Both the position numbers and the translations under genes were made by a program. A stretch of 64,000 nucleotides of DNA, taken from assembly GCF_019331725.1 (NCBI RefSeq), contig NZ_JAHBBF010000002.1:186001-250000 (forward strand), in the 5' to 3' direction. Origin of the DNA: Bifidobacterium saguinibicoloris (lineage in GTDB: Bacteria > Actinomycetota > Actinomycetes > Actinomycetales > Bifidobacteriaceae). Below are positions 55,890 through 62,926 of the stretch, one piece after another (within the stretch, counting starts at the first letter, position 1; every line of letters begins with the position of its first letter). Below the pieces are notes generated by a model that was not told the origin of the DNA, ran no database searches, and was given only the letters and a program-made list of their open reading frames with translations.

Positions 55890-57059
55890 TCACAGGAACT
55901 CGCCGGTCACCGGGTCACGCCCATCCCTGGACAGCGCCTCCAGCACCTGCTCCTCGCCGTGCCGTCCACGCTGTTCCCGCTGCCATGCGGCCACGGCCGG
56001 AGGCACGAGCACGCGCAGCGACAGACCGTCGGCCCGCACACGCACCGGCAACGTGCCGACGTACTCGCCGTCGGCCATGAGCACGGGAGGCTCGTCGCCT
56101 TCCGCGGCGCGTGTGACCTCCACGTCGCGGACCCGTTTCCAGCCGAACACCCGGGAGCCGAGCAGACGGCCGTTGTAGCCCTTGCTGATCGCGTCCGCGA
56201 TCTCCAACGGCCCGGGCATGTGGTCGATCCACACCAGGTCGAGCAGACCGTCGTCGAGTCTCGAGTACGGCGACACTTCGAGCCCGCCGCCGATGTAGCG
56301 CGCGTTGGCCACGGTGATCATCGGCGAGATGATGTCCCGTTCCTCCACGCTGCCGTCCGCCAGCGTGGCCTTCACGTGGTAGCCGTACCGTTTCAGGTCC
56401 GTCACCTCATGGAGCACCGCGGCGAAGTAGCGCAGCGAGCCTCCCGGCAGCCGCGAATGATTGGCCCGGTCGTTGATGCTTGCGTCCAATCCGCAGTTGA
56501 GCATGCCGGCGTAGTACCGGTCGAAGGCGGGAGCGTCGCCGTCCGCGGACGTTCCTCCCGTGGCACGTCCGGACTGCGACGATGCCGACGGATTCGGATT
56601 GCCGCTCGTCGGGTCGGCCCGACGGGCGCCGTCAAGCGCGGTCACCCGCCCCAGGTCCACGTCGACGTACGATCCGCGCACGATGGCGCCCACGATGCCT
56701 TCGACTGCGGTGCCGATCGCGTTGACCGGCAGACGCAGCCCACGGGCGAAATCGTTGCCGGAACCGACCGCGACGATGCCCAGCGGCTTGCCGCTGCCAC
56801 CGACGGCGTTCACGCCGAGCGCGATCATGCCGTCGCCGCCGACCGTCACCAGATAGTCATAGTCGTCGATCCTCATGCGGGCATTGGCCAGCGAATCGTC
56901 GAAGCTCGCTCCGGTCAGGTCGATCGTCTCAAACCCGTAGCGGCTTCCCGACTCCTCGAGCAGGGACGCCACCCTACGTCCGAAGGAGGCACCCTTGCCC
57001 TTGCCGGACACGGGATTGCCCACCATCGCCACGACCGTACGTTGCTCTTTGTGCTGCAT
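55890..57059 (-). CDS. Diacylglycerol/lipid kinase-like protein
   Basis: The product is 389 residues. The diacylglycerol-kinase catalytic motifs are clear: NPVSGKGKG (15-23), LVTVGGDGMIALGVNA (near 70-85) and VAVGSGNDFARGLRLP (near 98-113). The C-terminal half shows the paired YIGGGLEVSPYSRLDDGLLDLVWI stretch of the YegS/DgkB group. It would phosphorylate diacylglycerol or a related lipid at the inner membrane face. A disordered Ser/Gly insert is at about 150-175. The ATG at 57059 is preferred over a GTG at 57068 because TATCGT ends seven bases upstream. Confidence 0.9.
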   Translation of the reverse strand: MQHKEQRTVVAMVGNPVSGKGKGASFGRRVASLLEESGSRYGFETIDLTGASFDDSLANARMRIDDYDYLVTVGGDGMIALGVNAVGGSGKPLGIVAVGSGNDFARGLRLPVNAIGTAVEGIVGAIVRGSYVDVDLGRVTALDGARRADPTSGNPNPSASSQSGRATGGTSADGDAPAFDRYYAGMLNCGLDASINDRANHSRLPGGSLRYFAAVLHEVTDLKRYGYHVKATLADGSVEERDIISPMITVANARYIGGGLEVSPYSRLDDGLLDLVWIDHMPGPLEIADAISKGYNGRLLGSRVFGWKRVRDVEVTRAAEGDEPPVLMADGEYVGTLPVRVRADGLSLRVLVPPAVAAWQREQRGRHGEEQVLEALSRDGRDPVTGEFL

Positions 57060-57066
57060 ATTGCTC

Positions 57067-57072
57067 ACGATA
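57067..57072 (-). promoter_or_regulatory. Leaderless -10 element of the lipid kinase-like gene
   Basis: TATCGT, seven bases (GAGCAAT), ATG at 57059. Confidence 0.5.
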
Positions 57073-57202
57073 ACCGACCCGGTCTCGAACCCGCCAGCGA
57101 CGGTTCCGGACGAATCGTACGGTTATGGGACGGACTGCGGCCGAAGACGCATGAAGACCACGACGGACGGGAAGCGCACGACGGACGCCTACGGTCCTGC
57201 GG

Positions 57203-57601
57203 TCAGTCGCACGACACGGGCCCGGCGCGGGACCATACGGACAATTCCCGCAGGAACGGCACATCGGTGTCCACGGTCACACGGACCGTCACGTCGCCGT
57301 CGTCGGCCGGAACGCCGCCATCGGACCCGTCCGCTGAGGCTCCGGACACGCAGGCCTTCAAAGCCGCGCCGTTGGCCTCGGCCACACGGCCGGCCACCGC
57401 GCACGGATCCGCGGCGCCATGCAGCAACGCCGTCGCCGCCGACAGCGCGGTCGTGTCGGAGACACCGCGAACCATCGCATGCCGCGCCACCAGATGGCCG
57501 GCCATGGCCGTCGCGGCGATCAACGTGGCCGCAAGCATGACCAACGCCACGCCGGCCATCGTGCCGGAGCCCTCATCGGCGATCCTCATGCCACGCATCA
57601 T
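57203..57601 (-). CDS. TadE/TadG-like minor pilin (Rv3654c-type)
   Basis: The product is 132 residues. A short N-terminus with DEGSGTMAGVALVMLAAT, a Glu preceding a hydrophobic helix, is the prepilin-like signature of actinobacterial Rv3654c proteins. The rest is small, with two Cys (DPCAV and the C-terminal VSCD). It is likely an envelope protein of the Tad machinery. Its start overlaps the stop of the TadE-like gene by four bases, so it is coupled to it. It is the last gene of the minus-strand half of the locus. Confidence 0.75.
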   Translation of the reverse strand: MMRGMRIADEGSGTMAGVALVMLAATLIAATAMAGHLVARHAMVRGVSDTTALSAATALLHGAADPCAVAGRVAEANGAALKACVSGASADGSDGGVPADDGDVTVRVTVDTDVPFLRELSVWSRAGPVSCD

Positions 57602-57999
57602 GCCGTCACCCCCACGGCCCTGCCGGTCACCCGGACGGGCAGCACGCCCATCGGATCCGGCACCACCGGACAGGAGGTGGTGACCGTCACCGTGTCGCCG
57701 GACGTGACGACGTCCGCCGAGACCCCGGTCTTCCCCGCGGCCGCGGAGGCCGCGGCCTGCGGGTCGGATCGCGAGGCGGCCACCGCCGCCCGGGCAGCGG
57801 CCGAGGCGGCGTCCTGACAGGAGATCTGCACGGCCGCCACGCGGGTGAGGGAGAGCAGCAGAATCGCGAGCGCGGCCACCACGGGCAGCACCACGGCGAA
57901 CTCGGCCGTCACCGTTCCAGGATCGGATGCGTCCGTGGCCTTGTGCGCGGACGGGCGGGAAGGCGGCCGCCGCGCGCGACGCAACATGCGGGGGTTCAT
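57598..57999 (-). CDS. TadE-like pseudopilin
   Basis: The product is 133 residues. After a basic N-terminus comes GTVTAEFAVVLPVVAALAILLLSL (about 28-51), the TadE signature in which Glu32 precedes the membrane helix. The remainder is extracytoplasmic with two Cys. TadE proteins support assembly of Flp pili. Its GGAGG ribosome-binding site lies within the last codons of the preceding Flp-like gene (start three bases after that stop), and it overlaps the following gene, so the three are one operon. Confidence 0.85.
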   Translation of the reverse strand: MNPRMLRRARRPPSRPSAHKATDASDPGTVTAEFAVVLPVVAALAILLLSLTRVAAVQISCQDAASAAARAAVAASRSDPQAAASAAAGKTGVSADVVTSGDTVTVTTSCPVVPDPMGVLPVRVTGRAVGVTA

Positions 58000-58001
58000 G
58001 G

Positions 58002-58292
58002 TCAGCCTCCCATCGTCAATGCCTTCTTGACGATGTCAAGCAGCATCTTGCGCACGGTTTCGGATTTCATGATGGTGACCAGCAGCGCGGCGAATCCGGT
58101 GGCGGCGACGAGCACCACCGCGTATTCGGCGGTGACCGCCCCCTCTTCGGGGTCCTCGCCCAGGGTGCGCATGCGCGCGTCGAGCACGCACAGGTTCGCC
58201 CATATCCTTTGCCGGACTCCCGTCAGGCGCTTTCCGACGGTGGTGGGCGCGCCGTGCCCGTGCTCGCCGTTGATGGGGATGGCGGCGTTCAT
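58002..58292 (-). CDS. Flp-type pilin (DUF4244-like)
   Basis: The product is 96 residues. The C-terminal half holds EEGAVTAEYAVVLVAATGFAALLVTI, where the GAVTAEYA sequence is a prepilin-type cleavage and assembly motif with the conserved Glu. The short C-terminus resembles actinobacterial DUF4244 / Rv3656c Flp-like pilins. It is probably the major pilin of the Tad system encoded on the other side of the gap. AAAGGAG precedes the ATG at 58292. It is the first gene of the minus-strand operon. Confidence 0.82.
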   Translation of the reverse strand: MNAAIPINGEHGHGAPTTVGKRLTGVRQRIWANLCVLDARMRTLGEDPEEGAVTAEYAVVLVAATGFAALLVTIMKSETVRKMLLDIVKKALTMGG

Positions 58293-58405
58293 AGTCGACT
58301 CCTTTCGTCGTTTGCTGTCCGATGCATGTCCCGCACGCTCCGAGCGACGGCGGACGCTCCGGGCCGGTCGGGACGGTTCCACTGTGACCGAGTCGGCACG
58401 GTGCA

Positions 58406-58486
58406 GGCAAGCCGTGCGGGCAATGTGGACGGAGCCCCCCGGGTTATCCACATCACGGCGTGTCATCCACAGGAAATGTGGACAAC
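58406..58486. repeat. 81-bp inverted repeat, left copy, with three DnaA boxes
   Basis: It matches the reverse complement of 59171-59251 with about nine differences. DnaA-box-like 9-mers are TTATCCACA (58444, perfect), TCATCCACA (58463) and TTGTCCACA on the minus strand (58477-58485). Confidence 0.8.
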
Positions 58487-58656
58487 CCACGCGGTTCACG
58501 ACCCCTGGGCCAGCGCGACGACACGCCGTGGATCCACGGCAATCGCACACACCGGAACAAACCGGCCCCGGAAACGCTCAGAAACATCCAAACAAGGCAT
58601 CATCGCGCGCAGATTCTTCCATTTGAGCAAAGATTCGCACATGGCACCGTTCCGGG

Positions 58657-58685
58657 TTGCACGCCGGGAACGAGCGGCCTAGATT
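58657..58685 (+). promoter_or_regulatory. Promoter of the 6S-like RNA
   Basis: TTGCAC (58657-58662), exactly 17 bp, TAGATT (58680-58685). The predicted start near 58691 coincides with the first base of the RNA's closing helix. Confidence 0.75.
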
Positions 58686-58690
58686 ATGAA

Positions 58691-58859
58691 CTACAAGGAC
58701 AACCGAACAGAGCAGAGCCCACAAAGAGTAATGGTCACGAGGACTGATACGTTGGACGGGCATTGGAAAGACTTACCGTTGCAACGATGATGTTGTGCTG
58801 AGATTCTGCTTCTCGATTGGACTTGTAGGGAGACCCGCTTCGGCGGGTCTCCCTTTTTT
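58691..58859 (+). ncRNA. Structured non-coding RNA of about 168 nt, 6S-like rod
   Basis: A sigma-70 promoter ends just upstream and a strong terminator ends the unit. Nested helices: CUACAAG/CUUGUAG (58691-58697 with 58822-58828); CAACCGA/UCGAUUG (58700-58706 with 58813-58819, one mismatch); AGCAGAG/UUCUGCU (58711-58717 with 58804-58810); CACAA/UUGUG (58720-58724 with 58793-58797). An asymmetric central loop follows (25 nt on the 5' side, 6 nt on the 3' side), then CGUUG/CAACG (58750-58754 with 58782-58786) and GACGG/CCGUU (58755-58759 with 58776-58780). A closing stem, open centre and distal hairpin are the plan of 6S RNA and of mycobacterial Ms1. The class is inferred from shape only. No open frame with a ribosome-binding site is present. 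Confidence 0.7.
58828..58859 (+). terminator. Terminator of the 6S-like RNA
   Basis: GGGAGACCCGC-TTCG-GCGGGTCTCCC followed by six T. Confidence 0.95.
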
Positions 58860-58896
58860 CATTCCACGGACCGGAAACGAAGGGGCGGATGAACAA

Positions 58897-58991
58897 AGGA
58901 AAAGCCCGGCCGTGGGGCCGGGCTTCGAAAGGAGAGAGGAAGAAGAAGGGATTCAGTTATGCGGCTTTTTGCGGCCTGACTTCATATAACC
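58897..58991 (-). ncRNA. Candidate small RNA with CU-rich 3' module (copy B)
   Basis: On the minus strand, CAUAACUGAA plus a UCUUCC/CUCUCUCC tract (58961-58926) leads into a 10-bp hairpin (AAGCCCGGCC arms, 58902-58925) and UUUUCCUUU. It matches the module at 46211-46289 with a short indel. GGTTATATG, possibly its -10, is at 58991-58983. No credible protein gene on this strand would use this terminator. The 5' end is uncertain. Confidence 0.45.
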
Positions 58992-59100
58992 GTACGAACA
59001 TGCGTGTGTCGTGCGCGTTGTCTGGGAATTCCATGGGACCTATGGAACCGCCGCGCACCGTCGAATCACCGGATGACGGCCGTGAGGGCGACGGCTCCAC

Positions 59101-59170
59101 CAGCCACCAGCCACCAGCCACCAGCCACCAGCCACCAGCCACCAGCCACCAGCCACCAGCCACCAGCCAC
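59101..59170. repeat. Ten perfect tandem copies of CAGCCAC
   Basis: A 70-bp array with a 7-bp unit and no interruptions, directly abutting the right copy of the 81-bp inverted repeat. The period is not a multiple of three, and it is upstream of the CpaE-like gene, not in it. Copy number is likely variable between strains. Confidence 0.95.
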
Positions 59171-59251
59171 GGTTATCCACATTTTCTGTGGATGACACGC
59201 CGCGTTGTGGATAACACGGGGGGCTCCGTCCACATTGCCCGTACAGCTTGC
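59171..59251. repeat. 81-bp inverted repeat, right copy, with three DnaA boxes
   Basis: Reverse-complement partner of 58406-58486. DnaA boxes: TTATCCACA (59173-59181, plus), TCATCCACA (59187-59195, minus) and TTATCCACA (59206-59214, minus). Confidence 0.8.
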
Positions 59252-60588
59252 CGTCATGCCCGGCCATGAGCTGCAATCGAAGCATGAGCCACTCACTACA
59301 CCCCTCTCCCGGCAGGTCCATCGCCCGGAGCATCACTTCGACCAGACCGGCACCGGCGAAGACGCCGGCAAGGCCCGCACTACCTCCCCCGCTTCCGGCT
59401 TTGCCGGACACGCCGCCCGCATCCCGCGGCGCCAACACCTTGCCCAGCACCGCCGAGCACACCGGCGACGCCGGCATCATCGCGGCGCCCGCGTACACGC
59501 CCACATCCACGGAGGTCGCCGCCCCCGCCCCGCCACGCGCCGTGGTCTCGGCCCGACGTCCCACACCGCAACGGCACTATGCGCGAAGCACCCTCGCACC
59601 ATCCGCATCGGCCGGCCCGCAATCGTCGACGCCGACATCACGCCGGCATGCCGCAGGACAGCCGAAACGGGACGTCGGCGACACCGCGCGGGGGATCGCA
59701 CGCACGCCACGCACCTCCAAAGGCGCGGCCGAACGCACCACCAAACGTATGCGGCGCACACCCACACGCATCCCAGCGCGCTCCAAGACTCCACGTGGCG
59801 ACGCCGGACCTGGGACCTCCGCGGAAGCTTCCGCATCCGGAAAGGCCGACAACCTCATCGTGTTCACCTCGCCCAGCGGAGGCGTGGGCACCAGCACGCT
59901 GACGGCCCTCATCGCGCTCACGCTCCACGCGCGCGACCTGCGGTGCGCGCTGCTGGACGCCGACCTGGACGGTGGCGGCCTCGGCGTCCTGCTGGGCATC
60001 GAACACGAGCCCGGGCTCACGTTGCAGGACCTCGACGCCCCGCTGGGACGCATCGAAGGCGAGGCCCTCGGTCAGGAGCTGCCGCATTGGGAGGACATGG
60101 GCGTGCTGGCGCACACACCGTGGCGCGGCGACGCCCCCGAATGGTGGGAGCTGGAGGCCGCCGCGCAGGCGTTGGGCGAAACCAACGACGTGGTGCTCGT
60201 CGACGCCGGACGCGGACGCACGCTGGAGGAGACGCCGCTGCTGGCCGGTTCGAGACGCATTGTCCTGACGGAGCTGTCGGTTCTGGGCATGGTCCGCGCG
60301 AAGGCGCACATCGCCGCGATCGGGCGTCATGGAGGAGACGCACCGCTCCTTGTCGGCGCGGACCCACAGGGGGCGCCGCGCAGGTCCGCCGCGGACGCGT
60401 TGTCCACCGCGGACGCCATCGCCTATCTGGACGACGATGTGCTCGGTCCGTTGCGATGCGCACCCGCATTATGCGCGGACCTGCTCGCCGGCCTCGGCAT
60501 ACGGGCCGTCCCGCGCCGCAACAGACGCGTCTGCGAGGCCATCGCGGTCCACATCACCGAGGCGCTCGGCATCGAGCCGCAATGGTGA
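59248..60588 (+). CDS. CpaE/Ssd-like MinD-family ATPase of the Tad system
   Basis: The product is 446 residues from the first ATG; the true start is uncertain. Residues up to about 205 are a disordered Pro/Ala/Thr/Arg-rich segment. The MinD-like ATPase follows with a deviant Walker A in FTSPSGGVGTSTLTAL (near 210-225), CALLDADLDGGGLGVLLG and VVLVDAGRGR. In Tad loci, CpaE-type proteins localise the secretion machine; the actinobacterial homologue is called Ssd. It precedes the TadA gene by about 80 bp. The ATG at 59248 lies inside the last bases of the right inverted repeat and has no clear ribosome-binding site, so a start further downstream is possible. Confidence 0.75.
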   Translation: MPSCPAMSCNRSMSHSLHPSPGRSIARSITSTRPAPAKTPARPALPPPLPALPDTPPASRGANTLPSTAEHTGDAGIIAAPAYTPTSTEVAAPAPPRAVVSARRPTPQRHYARSTLAPSASAGPQSSTPTSRRHAAGQPKRDVGDTARGIARTPRTSKGAAERTTKRMRRTPTRIPARSKTPRGDAGPGTSAEASASGKADNLIVFTSPSGGVGTSTLTALIALTLHARDLRCALLDADLDGGGLGVLLGIEHEPGLTLQDLDAPLGRIEGEALGQELPHWEDMGVLAHTPWRGDAPEWWELEAAAQALGETNDVVLVDAGRGRTLEETPLLAGSRRIVLTELSVLGMVRAKAHIAAIGRHGGDAPLLVGADPQGAPRRSAADALSTADAIAYLDDDVLGPLRCAPALCADLLAGLGIRAVPRRNRRVCEAIAVHITEALGIEPQW

Positions 60589-60669
60589 CGTGACCATCGC
60601 AGGGCGGCCCGATACGGCCCGAGCCACGCGAATCATCCGAAACCCGGCATCGAAGAAAGGAGCCGCACC

Positions 60670-61674
60670 ATGGAGCCGATACTTGGCCCGCTCGAAGAGC
60701 TGGCGCAGGACCGCCACGTCACCGACATCGCGGTGACCTGCGACGGCCGCGTATGGGCGGATCGCGGCGAGGGCATGCGCGAACATCACCCACGTGTGCC
60801 GTTCCGCTCCCCCGAGGTGGTGCGCGAGTACGCGGTGCGGTTGTGCGCGCAGATGGGCAGACGGCTCGACGACGCCCAGCCGATCGCGGACGCATCGAGC
60901 GTGCTGGGCGTCCGCGTGCATGCGGTGATCGCCCCGCTGGTGCCACGGGGCGCCGCCATTTCGATACGTTTGCCGGACCGTGTGTCCCCCACCCTGATGG
61001 ACCTGTGCAGGCACGGCATGTTCCCGCCCATATGGCTGCCGGTGATGTACGGGCTGGTGACCGGGCGCGCCACCGTGCTGGTCACCGGCGGCACGGGGAC
61101 CGGCAAGACCACGCTGGTCAAGGCCATGTTGGGCGAATGCCGCGGCGAGGAGCGTGTCGTCACCGTGGAGGAGGTACGCGAGCTGGGGTCCCTGGCATCG
61201 GCGAACCATGTGTCGCTGGTGACCAGGGAGGCGAACGTGGAGGGCGCGGGCGCCATCGGGCTGTCCGATCTGGTGAAGGCGACGCTGCGCATGCGCCCGG
61301 ACCGGGTGGTGCTGGGCGAATGCCGCGGCGAGGAGGTCGCCGATCTGCTGCGCGCCTACAATTCCGGCCATCACGGTGGTCTGACCACGTTGCACGCGGA
61401 CAGCGTGGAGCGGGTTCCCTCGCGTCTGCTGGCGTTGGGGCTGCTGGCCGGTCTGGCGCCGCAGGCCACGGCGATGCTGGCGTGCGACGCGTTCGACGCG
61501 GTATTGCATGTGGAGCGCGGCCAAGGCCGGCGACGGGTGGCGCAGATCGGCGTGTTGATTGACCGGGACGGTCGCCTGGAGGGACGCCCTCTGGCGGTGT
61601 GGGATGGCGGCGACACGGTGGCGACGCTGCCCGGTTGGCCCCGGTTCGCCGCCCGTTGGATGACGGGCGGGTGA
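60670..61674 (+). CDS. tadA: TadA/CpaF-type secretion ATPase
   Basis: The product is 334 residues, short for the family because the N-terminal domain is reduced. Walker A is VTGGTGTGKTTLVKAML (near 138-154), followed by the Asp-box VTVEEVRELG, MRPDRVVLGECRGEE (near 219-233) and the His-box HHGGLTTLHADS. It powers assembly of Flp pili at the inner membrane. AAAGGAG lies at good distance before the ATG. Its TGA overlaps a GTG of the next gene (GTGA), which points to tight coupling. Confidence 0.93.
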   Translation: MEPILGPLEELAQDRHVTDIAVTCDGRVWADRGEGMREHHPRVPFRSPEVVREYAVRLCAQMGRRLDDAQPIADASSVLGVRVHAVIAPLVPRGAAISIRLPDRVSPTLMDLCRHGMFPPIWLPVMYGLVTGRATVLVTGGTGTGKTTLVKAMLGECRGEERVVTVEEVRELGSLASANHVSLVTREANVEGAGAIGLSDLVKATLRMRPDRVVLGECRGEEVADLLRAYNSGHHGGLTTLHADSVERVPSRLLALGLLAGLAPQATAMLACDAFDAVLHVERGQGRRRVAQIGVLIDRDGRLEGRPLAVWDGGDTVATLPGWPRFAARWMTGG

Positions 61675-61679
61675 GACGG

Positions 61680-62816
61680 ATGTGGTTCTGGATGCTGACT
61701 TCCGCGATGGCGCTGTTGGTGGCGGCCGTGACGCTGTTGTGCGTGCCGTCGCATCGGGCCGGTGCGGCGGCGAGACGGCACCGGCCGGAAACCGCGAACG
61801 AACCGCCTGACGGGTCGGATTCGTCCTCCCATCCCGGCATCGACGCGACGATCGCGGCGGTCATCGCCCGCACGCGTGGCGGCGGAGGCGTGACGGAGGC
61901 GTTCGAGGAGCAGGGCGGCATACGGTTCGCGTCCGCACGGGTGACGGCATCACGGGTGGAACGCGTGCTGACGCGCACCGCCGCACGGGACGAGTCCGCG
62001 GCGGAGGTGGCGCGCGTCTCGCGTCGGCTTGCGGCCGCATGCCGGCTGAGCGGACGGCTGGGATGCGAAGTCTCGCATTGTCTGGAGGCGGTGGCCTCCG
62101 ACCATCGGCGCGAACGGCGCGCGTCCGCGCTGCGACGGCAGGTGTTCGCCGCACCCCAGGCCACCATCCGCCTGTTGTCCGCATTGCCCGCGGTGACGGT
62201 GGTGCTGGCCGAGCTCATGGGAGCCCATCCGCTGGCGTTTCTGTTGGAGACGCCGCAGGGGCTGTCGTGTCTGCTGGTCGGTTCGCTTTGGTATGCGGCC
62301 GGCATGGTATGGACGCGGCGGCTGTTGCGTGGGTTCGCCGACCAGGCGACCCGTCCGGCCGTCCTGCCGTTCGCCTTGCAGATGCTTCACACCGCGTTGG
62401 CACGCGGCACATCGATTCCGATGGCCTTGGAGACGGTCGGCACCGTGCTCCGGGAATCGGAGACAGCCCCGGACGAGAACCCGGACGAGGCGATCGACCC
62501 GCTGCCGGGCATGCTCATCCATGCGGGCACCGCCCTGCTGCGGGGAGCCTCATGGCATGAGGCGTGGCCGCGCGCGCCGGACGGCGGCGACGCCGCGACG
62601 GTACGCGACTGTCTGGATGAGGCGTGGCTGCATGGCGCCTCCCCCACCGACCGTCTGGCACTGGCCGTGGGGCAGGCCGACGCGGACGAGCGCGCCGCCA
62701 TCGAACGCGAGGCGGGCACGCTGTCCGTACGGCTGCTCGCCCCCACTGGGCTGTGTTTCCTGCCGGCGTTCGTGTGCATCGGCGTCGTCCCGGCCATCAT
62801 CTCGTTCGTCATATGA
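61680..62816 (+). CDS. TadB-TadC fusion, type II secretion F-like membrane protein
   Basis: The product is 378 residues (381 if it starts at the overlapping GTG at 61671). After an N-terminal membrane helix and a disordered linker, a first T2SF-like domain spans about 90-215 (AACRLSGRLGCEVSHCLEAVA, then hydrophobic segments up to WTRRLLRGF). A second spans about 225-378 (LPFALQMLHTALARGTSIPMAL, then LLAPTGLCFLPAFVCIGVVPAI). In mycobacteria and streptomycetes TadB and TadC are separate proteins; here both appear in one chain. They form the membrane platform on which TadA acts. No TadZ-independent or peptidase gene follows. Confidence 0.78.
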   Translation: MWFWMLTSAMALLVAAVTLLCVPSHRAGAAARRHRPETANEPPDGSDSSSHPGIDATIAAVIARTRGGGGVTEAFEEQGGIRFASARVTASRVERVLTRTAARDESAAEVARVSRRLAAACRLSGRLGCEVSHCLEAVASDHRRERRASALRRQVFAAPQATIRLLSALPAVTVVLAELMGAHPLAFLLETPQGLSCLLVGSLWYAAGMVWTRRLLRGFADQATRPAVLPFALQMLHTALARGTSIPMALETVGTVLRESETAPDENPDEAIDPLPGMLIHAGTALLRGASWHEAWPRAPDGGDAATVRDCLDEAWLHGASPTDRLALAVGQADADERAAIEREAGTLSVRLLAPTGLCFLPAFVCIGVVPAIISFVI

Positions 62817-62913
62817 GCCCGACGGATGATCCCGCCCCTGGGACCCGCACACCCATAATGTGAACTCGCGTTGAACTTTGGCGCGTTCAATGGCCCTCAA
62901 CCGTTCCAACGCC

Positions 62914-62919
62914 TAGGAT
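62914..62919 (+). promoter_or_regulatory. Leaderless -10 element of ppk
   Basis: TAGGAT, seven bases (GAAATAC), ATG at 62927. Confidence 0.5.
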
Positions 62920-62926
62920 GAAATAC

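Noticed and set aside
58957-59163. Minus-strand frame reading WWLVAGG repeats
   Set aside because: It is only the translation of the 7-bp tandem repeat, whose period does not preserve a reading frame through copy-number change.
58406-59251. Chromosomal origin of replication
   Set aside because: DnaA boxes are present, but there is no dnaA, dnaN, rpmH or A+T-rich unwinding region, and the boxes sit in an inverted repeat between pilus operons.
62918-62920. ATG at 62918 as the ppk start
   Set aside because: It lies at the end of the TAGGAT hexamer and has no ribosome-binding site at proper distance; ATG 62927 fits leaderless spacing.
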